Source: Pseudomonadota bacterium (lineage in GTDB: Bacteria > Pseudomonadota > Alphaproteobacteria > Rhizobiales > Phreatobacteraceae). Taken from it: a stretch of DNA of 64,000 nucleotides. Location: positions 62,001 to 126,000 of the forward strand of contig JAIUOO010000013.1 of the NCBI GenBank assembly GCA_020161695.1, in the 5' to 3' direction. A model generated the notes under the pieces. That model did not search any database. It was not told the DNA's origin and saw only the letters and a program-made list of their open reading frames with translations. Of this stretch, positions 43,402-52,901 are shown one piece after another (position 1 is the stretch's first letter; the number at the start of each line of letters is the position of its first letter). The position numbers were made by a program, and so were the translations under genes.

Positions 43402-44592
43402 ATGTCCGTCGATATCACCCAGCCCGCGCAGATGAAGGGCAGCCCCATCGTCATCCTCGTCGAGCCGCAGATGGCCGAGAATATCGGCACCACGGCGCGC
43501 GCCATGGCGAATTTCGGCCTCACCCGCATGCGGCTGGTCAGCCCCCGCGACGGCTGGCCGAACGCGCGCGCCTATCCGGCGGCCTCGGGCGCGAACCGCA
43601 TCCTCGACGAAGCCGAGTTGTTCGCGACGCTGGACGAGGCCATCGCGGACCTGACCTTCACCTATGCCGCGACCGCCCGGCCGCACGATCAGGTCAAGCC
43701 GGTCGTCGGACCGCGCGAGGCGGTCGGCGCGCTGGTGCCGAAGGTCGCGGCGGGCGAGGCGGTCGGCGTCGTCTTCGGCCGCGAGAGGAACGGGCTGCTC
43801 GCGGGGGAAGTGGCGCTCGCCAACGCGATCCTGACCTATCCGGTCAATCCGGCCTTTTCCTCGCTGAACCTCGCGCAGGCCGTTCTGGTGCTCGGCTACG
43901 AGTGGTTCAGCCAAGCCCACGACGCGGCGCTGCCGCGCATCGTCGAGGAGCGGTCGGAGCCTGCGAGCAAGGCGCAGATGCTTGCCCTTTTCGAGACGCT
44001 GGAGCGCGAACTGGACCGCGTCGAGTTCTTCCGTCCGCCGGAGAAGCGCGAGGGCATGGTCATCAATCTCCGCAACATCTTCCAGCGCATGGACCCGACC
44101 CGCCAGGACGTGGCGACGCTGCACGGCGTCATCACCTCCATCGCGGAGGGCGCCAAGGGTCCGGCGCGCGGCGGCACCTTCACCGCCGAGGGTGCGGAGG
44201 CCCTGCGCAATTTCCTCGCCGATTCGACCAGGGGGCTGACCGGCGGCACCGCGCCGGTGCGCGGCATTTCCCGGCTGATCCGCCGCAATCCGACCGAGGC
44301 CGAGCGGGCGCTGTGGGATGTCATGACCAAGGATCGGCGCTTCGCCGGCCGCGGCTTCAAGCGCGCCGTGCCGATCGGTCCGCATGTCGCCGACCTCGTA
44401 TCGTTTCCGCTCCGCGTGGTGGTCGATTTCGAGCCGCATACCCAGGGCGACGAAGCCGCCGAGCGCCGCACCGAGAAGCGCCGCTGGCTGGCCGAGCGCG
44501 GCTACCGGATCATCGTCATGGAGGCGCGCACGGTAGAGGCCGATCCCGCCGCGGCATTGGATGTGCTCGAGAAGGAACTGGCGACGGGTTGA
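43402..44592 (+). CDS. TrmJ-like RNA methyltransferase fused to DUF559
   Basis: A 396-residue two-part protein. Residues 1-260 are a SPOUT methyltransferase of the TrmJ/TrmH kind: V-E-P-Q-M-A-E-N-I-G-T-T-A-R-A-M, V-V-F-G-R-E-R-N-G-L and S-L-N-L-A-Q-A-V form the knot and SAM site. TrmJ makes 2'-O-methyl at tRNA position 32. Residues about 275-393 are a DUF559 (Vsr-like) nuclease fold: R-R-N-P-T-E-A-E-R-A-L-W, I-G-P-H-V-A-D and G-Y-R-I-I-V. The usual V-E-L-D-G active-site strand reads V-V-D-F-E-P, so nuclease activity may be lost. The frame is continuous with no sign of frameshift. Confidence 0.88.
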   Translation: MSVDITQPAQMKGSPIVILVEPQMAENIGTTARAMANFGLTRMRLVSPRDGWPNARAYPAASGANRILDEAELFATLDEAIADLTFTYAATARPHDQVKPVVGPREAVGALVPKVAAGEAVGVVFGRERNGLLAGEVALANAILTYPVNPAFSSLNLAQAVLVLGYEWFSQAHDAALPRIVEERSEPASKAQMLALFETLERELDRVEFFRPPEKREGMVINLRNIFQRMDPTRQDVATLHGVITSIAEGAKGPARGGTFTAEGAEALRNFLADSTRGLTGGTAPVRGISRLIRRNPTEAERALWDVMTKDRRFAGRGFKRAVPIGPHVADLVSFPLRVVVDFEPHTQGDEAAERRTEKRRWLAERGYRIIVMEARTVEADPAAALDVLEKELATG

Positions 44593-44594
44593 GG

Positions 44595-45539
44595 TCAGGC
44601 CGGCCTGTCGGCACGCAACGCCACGGTCATGCCGGCCATGACGATGGCCATTCCGGCGATCTCGGGCCAGGACGGATATTCGCCGAGCAGAACCGCGCCG
44701 GCGGTCAGCGTGACGATCGGCACCAGCGGCAGGAACAGCGCGGCGCGCGCCGAGCCGAGGATGGCATTGGCCTTGGCGTAGAAGAACACCGAGACGACAC
44801 CCGCGAGCAGGCCCTGGTAGAGCGCCTGCAGGACGATCGCGCCGAGGGCCGCCGAACCCATGCGGAGCGGCACGACCAGCACCAGGAGCGGCATGACCAG
44901 CACCGACAGCATCGACAGCGTAATGGTCACGTCGAAGGCGTCGGCCTGCCATTTGCGCGCGAACGTGCCGAACATGGCCCACATCACGGCCGCCAGAACG
45001 AACAGCAGGTCGCCGCGCCAGACGCCGTCGCCGGCCGGGGCGGCGGAGGCCGCATGCCAGAAGAACAGGCCGATGCCGCTGACGATCATGGCGAGGCCGA
45101 CGAGACGCATGGCCGGCGGCCGCTCGCCCAGCACCGCATAGGCAAGCGCCACCGACATGACCGGGATCAGGCCCGGCCCGATCACGGCCGTATGCAGCGC
45201 CGGCGCGAAGGTCGAGCCGCCGACGAGGACGAGACTGAAGGGCGCACCGGCGAACAGGGTGAGCGTCAGCGCCCGCCGCCAGCCGAGCCGGCCGACCGGA
45301 AAGGGCTTCAGCCGCAGCAGCGCGAGCGGCAGGAGGGTGACGGAGGCGGTGAGGAAGCGCAGGACGGTGACATCAGCAGCCGTCAGGCCATCGATGGCCG
45401 ACTGGCGCGACACCACGGCCTGCACGCCCCAGATCAGCGCGGCGCCGGCGCCGCAGGCAAAGCCGACGAGCGGGCCGGAGGCGCTGATCGCGCGGGCGGC
45501 AACGGCGTCGGCTGGAGCCTTCTCGGCCGTATCGGTCAC
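44595..45539 (-). CDS. EamA/DMT family transporter
   Basis: A 314-residue inner-membrane protein with about ten helices in two EamA halves. A GTG at 45539 with a GAGAGA upstream is chosen; the frame extends to 45884 but that part overlaps the divergent monooxygenase and has no family match. Its stop is 2 bp from the end of the trmJ-like gene (convergent). Substrate unknown. Confidence 0.83.
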   Translation of the reverse strand: MTDTAEKAPADAVAARAISASGPLVGFACGAGAALIWGVQAVVSRQSAIDGLTAADVTVLRFLTASVTLLPLALLRLKPFPVGRLGWRRALTLTLFAGAPFSLVLVGGSTFAPALHTAVIGPGLIPVMSVALAYAVLGERPPAMRLVGLAMIVSGIGLFFWHAASAAPAGDGVWRGDLLFVLAAVMWAMFGTFARKWQADAFDVTITLSMLSVLVMPLLVLVVPLRMGSAALGAIVLQALYQGLLAGVVSVFFYAKANAILGSARAALFLPLVPIVTLTAGAVLLGEYPSWPEIAGMAIVMAGMTVALRADRPA

Positions 45540-45714
45540 GTGACAGGTCTCTCGGGGCGCCGGGGACGGACCGTTGACATGCCCGGCGCGAGGGCGCTTC
45601 GGCAAGATGGCCGGCCGCAGGGCTCCTGCGCGGCGGCCCATCGCCCGTTCCGCCGATATGGCTTTCGCCGCCATCTGCCTATGCTGCCCCGGCCGTTCCC
45701 GGAGCCCGCGCCGC

Positions 45715-47217
45715 ATGACAGACGCCGCCCGCCGCCCGCCCGCCGCCCCGGATGCCCCAGAGCATGTGGACGTTCTGATCGTCGGGGCTGGGGTCTCCGG
45801 CATCGGCAGCGCCTGGCAGCTGCAGAAGCGCCTGCCGGATGCGCGCTTCGTCGTGCTGGAGACGCTCGATACATTCGGCGGCACCTGGGTGACCCATCGC
45901 TATCCCGGGATCCGCTCGGACAGCGACCTGCACACCTACGGCTACAGCTTCAAGCCGTGGACCGGGCCGCCCATCGCCACGGCAGCGGAGATCAAAGCCT
46001 ATATGGGCGAGATCATCGCCGAGGCCGGGCTGGACAGCCACATCCACTATCGCCACCGCGTCGTCTCGGCGGACTGGTCCAGCGCGGAAAAGCGCTGGAC
46101 CATTGTCGCCGAGCGGCTCGACACCGGCGACAGCGTGCATTTCACCGCCGGTTTCCTGTGGATGTGCCAGGGCTATTACCGCCACGACGAGGGCTATGCG
46201 CCGGAATGGCCGGGCATGGACGAGTTCGGTGGAAGCATCGTGCATCCGCAGACATGGCCCGACGACCTCGACGTCTCCGGCAAGCGCGTCGTGGTGATCG
46301 GCTCGGGTGCGACCGCCGCGACGCTGCTGCCCGCCATTGCCGGGCAATGCGCCCACGTCACCATGCTCCAGCGGTCGCCGACCTATTTTCGCACCGGACG
46401 CAACGCCATCGATCTCGCGGAAACGCTGCGTGAGCTGGCCGTCGACGAAGCCTGGATCCACGAAATCGTGCGCCGGAAGATCCTGTTCGACCAGGATGCA
46501 TTCACCCGGCAGACCTTCGCCAGGCCTGACAAGGTGAAGGCCGAGCTGATCGGGGCGATCCGCACGATCATGGGGCCGGACTACGATGTCGATACCCATT
46601 TCACGCCGAGCTACCGGCCCTGGCGGCAGCGCATCGCCTTCGTGCCGGATGCCGACCTGTTCGAGGCGGTGAAGCGCGGCGAGGCCTCGGTGGTCACCGA
46701 TACGATCGACCGGTTCACGCCGACGGGCATCAGGCTCGGGTCGGGTGAGGAACTGGAGGCGGATATCGTCGTCACCGCGACGGGCTTCCATCTCAGCGTA
46801 ATGGGCGACATCCCGTTCGCGGTGGACGGCAAGGCGGTCGATTTCGCCGATACCGTCACCTATCGCGGCATGATGTTCACGGGCGTACCGAATCTCGTCT
46901 GGGTTTTCGGCTATTTCCGCGCGAGCTGGACCCTGCGCACCGATCTCGTCGCGGACTTCGTCTGCCGCCTGCTGCCCCACATGCGGGCAAAGGGTCTATC
47001 GGCCGTCGAGGCGGCGCTCCGGCCCGACGAGGTGGGAGCGTCGCGCAAGCCGTGGGGGGACGAGGAGAATTTCAATCCCGGCTATCTCATGCGCGGCATG
47101 CATCTCCTGCCCAAGGCCGGCCCCGGTTCCGACTGGCAGCACAGCCAGGACTACTGGGCCGACAAGGATGCCTTTCCGGCCATCGATCTCGGCGACCCCG
47201 TCTTCGTCTATCGGTGA
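45715..47217 (+). CDS. Baeyer-Villiger-type flavin monooxygenase
   Basis: A 500-residue class B flavoprotein monooxygenase. The FAD site is G-A-G-V-S-G (24-29), the NADPH site G-S-G-A-T-A (196-201) and the fingerprint between them, F-G-G-S-I-V-H-P-Q-T-W-P (171-182), matches F-x-G-x3-H-x3-W-P of Baeyer-Villiger enzymes. It is expected to insert oxygen next to a ketone. ATG 45715 is the start giving the standard N-terminus. Physiological substrate unknown; no neighbouring catabolic genes. Confidence 0.9.
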   Translation: MTDAARRPPAAPDAPEHVDVLIVGAGVSGIGSAWQLQKRLPDARFVVLETLDTFGGTWVTHRYPGIRSDSDLHTYGYSFKPWTGPPIATAAEIKAYMGEIIAEAGLDSHIHYRHRVVSADWSSAEKRWTIVAERLDTGDSVHFTAGFLWMCQGYYRHDEGYAPEWPGMDEFGGSIVHPQTWPDDLDVSGKRVVVIGSGATAATLLPAIAGQCAHVTMLQRSPTYFRTGRNAIDLAETLRELAVDEAWIHEIVRRKILFDQDAFTRQTFARPDKVKAELIGAIRTIMGPDYDVDTHFTPSYRPWRQRIAFVPDADLFEAVKRGEASVVTDTIDRFTPTGIRLGSGEELEADIVVTATGFHLSVMGDIPFAVDGKAVDFADTVTYRGMMFTGVPNLVWVFGYFRASWTLRTDLVADFVCRLLPHMRAKGLSAVEAALRPDEVGASRKPWGDEENFNPGYLMRGMHLLPKAGPGSDWQHSQDYWADKDAFPAIDLGDPVFVYR

Positions 47218-47224
47218 AGCCCGG

Positions 47225-48409
47225 TCATTCCGGGCGGCCGTCGTAACGCGCGCGCGGGCGGATGAGCTTGCCCGTGGCGCGCTGCTCGAGCGCATGGGCG
47301 ATCCAGCCGACGGAACGGCCGACCGCGAAGACGGCGAGCGCCGAGCCCTGCTGCAGGCCGAGCGAGCGGCGCATCGAGACGGTGGCGAAATCGACATTCG
47401 GCCGCTTGCCGAGGCGATCCATCGCCGCGATGAGGTCGGCGCGCAGGGGATCGGCGGGCAATCGCGCGAGCAGGGCCGAAGCGCGCGGGTCGCCTTCGGG
47501 ATAAAGCGGGTGATCGAAGCCGGGCAGGCGGTCGCCGCGCCAGAGCCGCCGGTCGATCAGCGCCGCCGCGTCGCCGGCGCGCTCCGCCTCCTCGAACAGG
47601 GCTTCGACGAGGCTGGTCTGGCCGCCATGCAGCGGCCCGCTCAGCGCTCCGAGGCCGGCGGACAGGGCCGAGGCGAGCGAGGCGCCGGTCGAGGCGACCA
47701 CCCTGACGGCGAAGGTCGAGGCGTTGAGTTCATGATCGGCCAGCAGGACCAGTGCCGCGCGTAACGTGTCGGCGCCCGTCGCATCGATGCCCCATGCCGC
47801 GCCGAGCTGGCGATGGATCGGTTCGGCCGAGGGCAGACGTCCCGTCGCAGCCGCCGCGATGGCGCGCACCAGCGCCGCGCCGCTCGGCCAGAGCCGCCGC
47901 GTCTCGCGCTGCCAGGTGATCTGGGTCGCGCCGCGCACGAGCGGCAGCAGCGCCGCCGTCCGCTCGAAGACCGACAGCCGGGCAAGGCCGCTGGCAAGCT
48001 GCGGCCAGACCGGGTCGATCTCGGGAGCGGGATCGGCGAACGGATCGTCCTCGCCGCAATCCCAGAGCAGGCGGGCCGCATCCTCGAGGCTGGCGGTGGC
48101 GGCGACATCGGCCGCATCGCGCCCGCGATAGGCGAGGCGGCCGTCGGCGATGCTGGTGATCCCGGAGGCGAGCACCGGCAGGCCGAAATCGAGCGTGGCA
48201 TTGGCGACCGATTCCGGCTTGCGGCTGCGGGTCTTGCGGTCCGCGAGCGCCGCAATGTCGGCCGCATTGTAGAGGCTGCGGCGGGGATCATCGGCATCCG
48301 CGACGGCGCGGACGAGGCCGCGGCTGACATAGGCGTAGAGCGTCGCGCGGCTGATGCCGAGGCGCTGCGCGGCCTCGGGGGCATCGATATGGGCAGCGGT
48401 GCTTTTCAT
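47225..48409 (-). CDS. Citrate synthase family protein with N-terminal HTH
   Basis: A 394-residue protein with an N-terminal MerR/excisionase-type helix-turn-helix (A-P-E-A-A-Q-R-L-G-I-S-R-A-T-L-Y-A-Y) in residues 8-60, followed by a citrate synthase fold. Catalytic elements are partly retained: L-H-G-G, a modified G-F-D-H-P-L-Y and N-V-D-F. The acyl-CoA/citrate-binding G-R-S-V-G-W-I-A-H-A-L-E-Q is intact. It may be an enzyme, a regulator or both. It diverges from a normal citrate synthase across 74 bp. ATG 48409 is preferred to 48427. Confidence 0.85.
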   Translation of the reverse strand: MKSTAAHIDAPEAAQRLGISRATLYAYVSRGLVRAVADADDPRRSLYNAADIAALADRKTRSRKPESVANATLDFGLPVLASGITSIADGRLAYRGRDAADVAATASLEDAARLLWDCGEDDPFADPAPEIDPVWPQLASGLARLSVFERTAALLPLVRGATQITWQRETRRLWPSGAALVRAIAAAATGRLPSAEPIHRQLGAAWGIDATGADTLRAALVLLADHELNASTFAVRVVASTGASLASALSAGLGALSGPLHGGQTSLVEALFEEAERAGDAAALIDRRLWRGDRLPGFDHPLYPEGDPRASALLARLPADPLRADLIAAMDRLGKRPNVDFATVSMRRSLGLQQGSALAVFAVGRSVGWIAHALEQRATGKLIRPRARYDGRPE

Positions 48410-48410
48410 A

Positions 48411-48440
48411 TTGATCGTATGAATCAAGATTGACGATCAA
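48411..48440. promoter_or_regulatory. 8-bp inverted repeat between divergent citrate synthase genes
   Basis: TTGATCGT (48411-48418) and ACGATCAA (48433-48440) are perfect inverted arms with a 14-bp spacer in the 74-bp divergent gap. A natural operator for the HTH-citrate synthase fusion. Confidence 0.6.
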
Positions 48441-48483
48441 CTATGGCATATCAAGATCAGCGCGACAATGAAGGAGTGAAGTC

Positions 48484-49575
48484 ATGTCGCCAGCGATCAA
48501 CTCTCTTGGCCTCGACGATGTCGTCGCCGCTGAAACCGTCCTGAGCCACGTCGATGGCGAGGCGGGCCGCCTGATCATCCGCGGCTACGACCTCGACGAA
48601 CTCGCCGGCCGCTGGAGCTACGAGGCCGTCGCCGGCCTGTTGTGGAGTGGTTTCGCGCCGGAAGACGGCGAGGCAGCCGTGCGCGCCGCGCTCGGGCGGG
48701 CGCGCGTCGCGGCGTTCGACACGGCGCTGGCGCTGCTGCCGCAAGCGAAGGCGCTGTCGCCGGTGGAGGGGCTGAGGTTGCTGCTGGCGGCGCTGCCGGA
48801 CGCCTCGCCGGTTCCCGCGCATGTGCTGGCGACGGCGGCGGTGCCGGTCTTCGCGGCGGCCATCGTCCGGCAGGGCCGGGGGCTCGCGCCGGTCCCGCCG
48901 GATGCGACGCTCGGCCAGGCCGAGGATTTCCTGCGGATGGTCCGGGGCGAGGCCGTGCCCGCCGCCCATGCCAGGGCGCTGGACATCTACATGGTCACGG
49001 TGATCGACCATGGACTCAACGCCTCAACCTTCGCGGCGCGCGTCGTGGCGGCGACCCGTGCCGGCATGGCCTCGTCGGTTGTGGCCGGGCTCTGTGCGCT
49101 GAAAGGGCCGCTGCATGGCGGCGCGCCGGGGCCGGTGCTCGACATGTTCGACGCCATCGGCACCGAGGCGGCCGCCGGCGCCTGGCTGGGCGACGCGCTC
49201 GATCGCGGCGAGCGGCTGATGGGCTTCGGCCACCGGGTCTACAAGGTGCGCGACCCGCGCGCCGACGTGCTGAAGACGGTCGCGGCGAGCCTCAAGGGCG
49301 GCGGCAACCGGGTGCGTCTCGCTGAGGCGGTGGAGGCGGCGGCGCTCGACCTGCTCAAGGCCCGCAAGCAGACGAAGCCGCTGCAGACCAATGTCGAGTT
49401 CTATACGGCGCTGGTGCTGGAGGCGTTGGAACTGCCGCGCGAGGCGTTCACGGCGGTCTTCGCCGCCGGCCGGGTCGCTGGCTGGGCCGCCCATGTCATG
49501 GAGCAGGAGCAGACCGGCCGGCTGATCCGGCCGCAGTCGCGCTATGTCGGCCCGCTGCCCCGGCGGGCCGCCTGA
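48484..49575 (+). CDS. Citrate synthase/2-methylcitrate synthase
   Basis: A 363-residue type II-like citrate synthase with all catalytic parts: G-P-L-H-G-G, G-F-G-H-R-V-Y-K and N-V-E-F-Y, plus A-G-R-V-A-G-W-A-A-H-V-M-E-Q. It condenses oxaloacetate with acetyl-CoA or propionyl-CoA; the length and short form suggest a secondary or methylcitrate-type enzyme rather than gltA. Start has AAGGAG. It is paired divergently with the HTH-fused paralogue. Confidence 0.9.
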   Translation: MSPAINSLGLDDVVAAETVLSHVDGEAGRLIIRGYDLDELAGRWSYEAVAGLLWSGFAPEDGEAAVRAALGRARVAAFDTALALLPQAKALSPVEGLRLLLAALPDASPVPAHVLATAAVPVFAAAIVRQGRGLAPVPPDATLGQAEDFLRMVRGEAVPAAHARALDIYMVTVIDHGLNASTFAARVVAATRAGMASSVVAGLCALKGPLHGGAPGPVLDMFDAIGTEAAAGAWLGDALDRGERLMGFGHRVYKVRDPRADVLKTVAASLKGGGNRVRLAEAVEAAALDLLKARKQTKPLQTNVEFYTALVLEALELPREAFTAVFAAGRVAGWAAHVMEQEQTGRLIRPQSRYVGPLPRRAA

Positions 49576-49627
49576 AGGTCAGGGTGGACGGCGGGGGACC
49601 GCCCCGCCGTCGCGCCCGGATGGCGGC

Positions 49628-49948
49628 TCAGCCCGCCTTGACCTGGTCGATGGCGGTCGCCATCAGCTCGTCCATGGTCCGGCGGATCTGGTGCTCGGAC
49701 TGGTCGACGCCGGCGGCGTCGAAATCGCCCTTCACCTTGCGCAGCACGTCGTGGTCGCCGGCTTCCTCGAAGTCGGACATGACGACCGACTTGGCATAGG
49801 CCTCGGCATCCTCGCCGGTCTTGCCGAGCTTGCCGGCAGCCCAGAGGCCCAGCAGCTTGTTGCGGCGAGCGGTCGCCTTGAAGCGCAGCTCCTCGTCATG
49901 GGCGAACTTCTTCTCGAACCCTTCCTCGCGCTTGTCGAAGGTGCTCAT
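49628..49948 (-). CDS. DUF1476 protein, ATP synthase inhibitor zeta subunit
   Basis: A 106-residue helical protein beginning M-S-T-F-D-K-R-E-E-G-F-E-K-K-F-A-H-D-E-E-L, the hallmark of DUF1476/zeta subunit proteins that inhibit the F1-ATPase in alphaproteobacteria (shown in Paracoccus). The ATG at 49948 is the family start. It stands alone and converges on the citrate synthase gene. Confidence 0.92.
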   Translation of the reverse strand: MSTFDKREEGFEKKFAHDEELRFKATARRNKLLGLWAAGKLGKTGEDAEAYAKSVVMSDFEEAGDHDVLRKVKGDFDAAGVDQSEHQIRRTMDELMATAIDQVKAG

Positions 49949-50284
49949 CCGCGTCTCGTCCTGTCTTTTCCGCTGGCCCGCAAGGACCATCTAACCCTGT
50001 TCGGGGAGGCCCCGGCAGGCTTGCATATAGGCGGGCAGCCCCCACCTTGGCGAGTGCAAAGGCGTCGCAGCGACGCGATTTCGGCCCCTCGCGGCTTCAT
50101 TGTGCAATGGCGAACGATCGGATAGGAAGACAGGTGCGGGCAAAGGCGTCCGCGCGCGCGATTCTGCTCTGCCACGATGGTCGGCCATGACGCGTGCGAT
50201 GATCGCCCGTCTGCGCCGTCGCCGGAGACCGGCAACCCGGAACCCTGGTGAGAGATGGATTTCCTCAAGACACGGTATATTCCC
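49949..50284. other. 336-bp gap between DUF1476 and purC
   Basis: It must contain the purC promoter and the DUF1476 promoter. I find no clear sigma-70 boxes, no riboswitch-like structure and no convincing gene. A small arginine-rich frame near 50187-50288 runs into purC and is not supported. Confidence 0.4.
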
Positions 50285-51043
50285 ATGAGCCGCCGACGCC
50301 GCATCTACGAAGGCAAGGCCAAGGTCCTCTATGAAGGTCCGGAGCCGGGAACCCTGATCCAGCATTTCAAGGACGACGCGACCGCCTTCAACGCCAAAAA
50401 GCACGAGGTGATCGACGGCAAGGGTGTGCTCAACAACCGTATCTCCGAGTACATCTTCCTGAAGCTGAACGATATCGGCGTTCCCACGCACTTCATCCGC
50501 CGGATGAACATGCGCGAGCAGCTCATCCGCGAGGTCGAGATCATCCCGCTTGAAGTTGTGGTCCGCAACGTTGCTGCCGGCTCGCTGTCGACCCGCCTCG
50601 GCATCGAGGAGGGCACCCAGCTTCCGCGCTCGATCATCGAGTTCTACTACAAGAACGATGCGCTGAACGATCCGCTGGTCTCGGAAGAGCACGTCACGGC
50701 CTTCGGCTGGGCGACGCCGCAGGAGATCGACGACATCATCGCGCTGGCGATCCGCGTCAACGACTTCCTCTCGGGCCTGTTCCTGGGCGCTGGCATCCGC
50801 CTCGTCGATTTCAAGATGGAGTGCGGCCGGCTCTGGGAGAACGATGTCATGCGCATCGTCGTCGCCGACGAGATCTCCCCGGATTCGTGCCGTCTCTGGG
50901 ACATCAAGTCGAACGACAAGATGGACAAGGACCGCTTCCGCAAGGACATGGGCGGCCTGATCGAGGCCTATACCGAGGTCGCGCGCCGGCTCGGCGTGAT
51001 GGGCGAGAACGAGCGCCCGACCGGGCCGGTCCTCGTCCAGTAA
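50285..51043 (+). CDS. purC: SAICAR synthase PurC
   Basis: A 252-residue enzyme joining CAIR and aspartate with ATP to make SAICAR in purine synthesis. Conserved features are R-R-I-Y-E-G-K-A-K at the start, [17 protein letters not shown] and [12 protein letters not shown]. The ATG at 50285 gives the usual N-terminus; 50255 is an alternative with GGTGAGAG but too close spacing. It is the first of the pur genes purC-purS-purQ-purL, which are interrupted here by other genes. Confidence 0.95.
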   Translation: MSRRRRIYEGKAKVLYEGPEPGTLIQHFKDDATAFNAKKHEVIDGKGVLNNRISEYIFLKLNDIGVPTHFIRRMNMREQLIREVEIIPLEVVVRNVAAGSLSTRLGIEEGTQLPRSIIEFYYKNDALNDPLVSEEHVTAFGWATPQEIDDIIALAIRVNDFLSGLFLGAGIRLVDFKMECGRLWENDVMRIVVADEISPDSCRLWDIKSNDKMDKDRFRKDMGGLIEAYTEVARRLGVMGENERPTGPVLVQ

Positions 51044-51067
51044 CCACCTCTGGGCAGGGCGGCAGCC

Positions 51068-51760
51068 GTGCTGGAACTGAACGATGATCCGGCGGGGCGG
51101 GACAACGGCCGCGCCGGACGTCGTGGACCATCGGCGACGGGCGACACGTGGCAATTGCTGCGTGCCGGCTTTCTCGCGGTCGTCGCCACCGTCATGCTCG
51201 CCTCCTGCGCCTATATGCCCGTCGCGGTCGATGGCGTTGCCAGCCGCGCCGAGCCGGGCGCTCAATCCTCCGACAATCCCTGGATCTTCGTGCCGGTCGG
51301 CGCGTGGATCACGCGCGAGAACGCCACGCCGGTTTCCGTGGGCCTGTGCCCGGACGCGGCCTGCCCCAGCCAGATTGCCGTGGCGGTGATCGACCTTCGC
51401 GGCGCGGAAGCGCGGGCGCTCGCCCGTTCGCTTGCCGCGCCGGCCTCGCTCGCCACGCGGTTCGACGAGGGCAATCGCCGGCGGCGGGCGCTGGCTGCCG
51501 CCGCGCTGAGACGGGCGCCTGCCGCTGTTGCCGCGCAACGCATGCCGCGCCGGGCGGCGGCATCCGTCCGTTCGATCCGGCACCGCAATTTCTCCGGTTT
51601 CGCCATGGCCATGCGTCGCGCCGGCGACAGGACACGCGACGCCCATGCCGTCGTGTTCGGCCGCCAGCGGGCAGGGGGCCTGAGGGTGGTGGTCGTCGTC
51701 GGACCGCGCGCCGCGCAGGTCGAGGCCGCCGCGCGGTCGGCCGCCGAGGCCAATCTCTAG
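51068..51760 (+). CDS. Hypothetical lipoprotein, 230 aa
   Basis: Starts with GTG at 51068. After a polar ~28 residues comes a hydrophobic segment ending in the lipobox M-L-A-S-C (C47). The rest is alanine/arginine-rich with no recognised domain. The long arginine-rich middle is unusual for an envelope protein, and the reading frame could be shorter or partly spurious, but the lipobox and the 24-bp spacing from purC support it. Confidence 0.6.
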   Translation: MLELNDDPAGRDNGRAGRRGPSATGDTWQLLRAGFLAVVATVMLASCAYMPVAVDGVASRAEPGAQSSDNPWIFVPVGAWITRENATPVSVGLCPDAACPSQIAVAVIDLRGAEARALARSLAAPASLATRFDEGNRRRRALAAAALRRAPAAVAAQRMPRRAAASVRSIRHRNFSGFAMAMRRAGDRTRDAHAVVFGRQRAGGLRVVVVVGPRAAQVEAAARSAAEANL

Positions 51761-51946
51761 GTTTTTCGGCGCAATCCCGTGTCTCCGCGATGGCTGCTGT
51801 CATCGGCTCCCGACCGTCACATCGCTGTTCACCAAGGTTCCTCCGGCACCGCGATGAAAAGCCATGCCCGGCCAATTACTGCCATCCTGCTGCCATGCCT
51901 TGGCAACACTGGCTGTAGAGTGTCAGGAGTTGAGGAGACATTTCCC

Positions 51947-52153
51947 ATGGCTGCTACTCTGGAAATCATCGACGGCTGGCAGGGCGACGACGAGGTCGAG
52001 GCGGTGCTCGCCGAGTTCGACGGGGACCCCCGGAAGGCCATTCGCGCCTTGCTCGACGATATCGCCGTGCTGGCGGACGACCGGCCCGGACCGCTGCTGC
52101 AGGTCGTGGAGCCCGATCCCGAGTCCGCGTGGGGAATGCGCCGGCCGAGCTGA
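51947..52153 (+). CDS. Small conserved hypothetical protein, 68 aa
   Basis: A short acidic protein (M-A-A-T-L-E-I-I-D-G-W, then D-D-E-V-E-A-V-L-A-E-F-D-G-D-P-R-K-A-I-R-A-L-L). It resembles small proteins widespread in Rhizobiales. The ATG at 51947 has GAGGAGA 7 bases upstream, which decides the start; the longer frame to 51779 is not supported. Function unknown. Confidence 0.65.
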   Translation: MAATLEIIDGWQGDDEVEAVLAEFDGDPRKAIRALLDDIAVLADDRPGPLLQVVEPDPESAWGMRRPS

Positions 52154-52270
52154 GGCGGGGGCTTGTCCTGACGCTCTGCGATGCCGGCGCAATGGCCGGC
52201 GCTTCGCGCGCCGCCAAACCGACACACGAGCCGCCTAGGGCTCCGGCAGTCGTTTCGCAGAGAGATGCCC

Positions 52271-52807
52271 ATGCGCCGCTACCTGTCCGCCCTGGCCGTC
52301 GCTGTGGCCCTGTCTGCATCGCCCGGCCTTGCGCCCGCCCGGGCGCAGGGCGTCGCCATCGAGGTCAGCGGCTGGGAGCGTTCCACCGCCGCGACCGGCA
52401 CGATCTACTACCGCTGCGGCGGGGCGACCTGCGCGCCGGGGTCGACGGTCAGCTACCGGCCGCAGGAACGCGCGCAGTTCGCGCCGCTCGCCGCCTTCCG
52501 CGCCCAGCACGAGCTGGTCAATCAGCGGATGATCACGGCGAGCCAGGGGCGTATCGCCCGTGTCGAAACGGTCGATGCCAGCGAGAACGACACGGCAGGC
52601 CAGCGCTCCCAGTCCGTGGTCAAGATCATCGAGTTCACCGACGGGCGGCGCGAGGCCATGGCCACCAGCATCGTCTCGGACGGCACGCGGCATTTCTCCA
52701 TCGTCTCGACCGCGCCCAGCCAGGTCGTGGCGCAAACCAATCTCCAGACCTTCCTGCCGATGGTCATGCTGTCGGGTCACATCGGCGGCAAGCCGCCGAG
52801 CCAGTGA
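52271..52807 (+). CDS. Secreted hypothetical protein, 178 aa
   Basis: A signal peptide (about 1-25, R-R-Y-L-S-A-L-A-V-A...A-R-A-Q) precedes a beta-rich mature part with two cysteines close together (C-G-G-A-T-C). The ATG at 52271 follows AGAGAG at good distance; 52265 is an alternative. Family not recognised. It lies between purC and purS in the same direction, with a 94-bp gap before purS. Confidence 0.68.
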   Translation: MRRYLSALAVAVALSASPGLAPARAQGVAIEVSGWERSTAATGTIYYRCGGATCAPGSTVSYRPQERAQFAPLAAFRAQHELVNQRMITASQGRIARVETVDASENDTAGQRSQSVVKIIEFTDGRREAMATSIVSDGTRHFSIVSTAPSQVVAQTNLQTFLPMVMLSGHIGGKPPSQ

Positions 52808-52901
52808 ATCGTGGGTTTTGCGTGTTTCCTCCATTGATCGCCGGCCCCGGGCGGTCTAGACGGACGCCATCCCGCCGATCCCGCCTGGAGAGCTGCAAGC
52901 C

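Noticed and set aside
50100..50288. Small arginine-rich frame before purC
   Set aside because: No ribosome binding site, overlaps the purC start, composition like random high-GC sequence.
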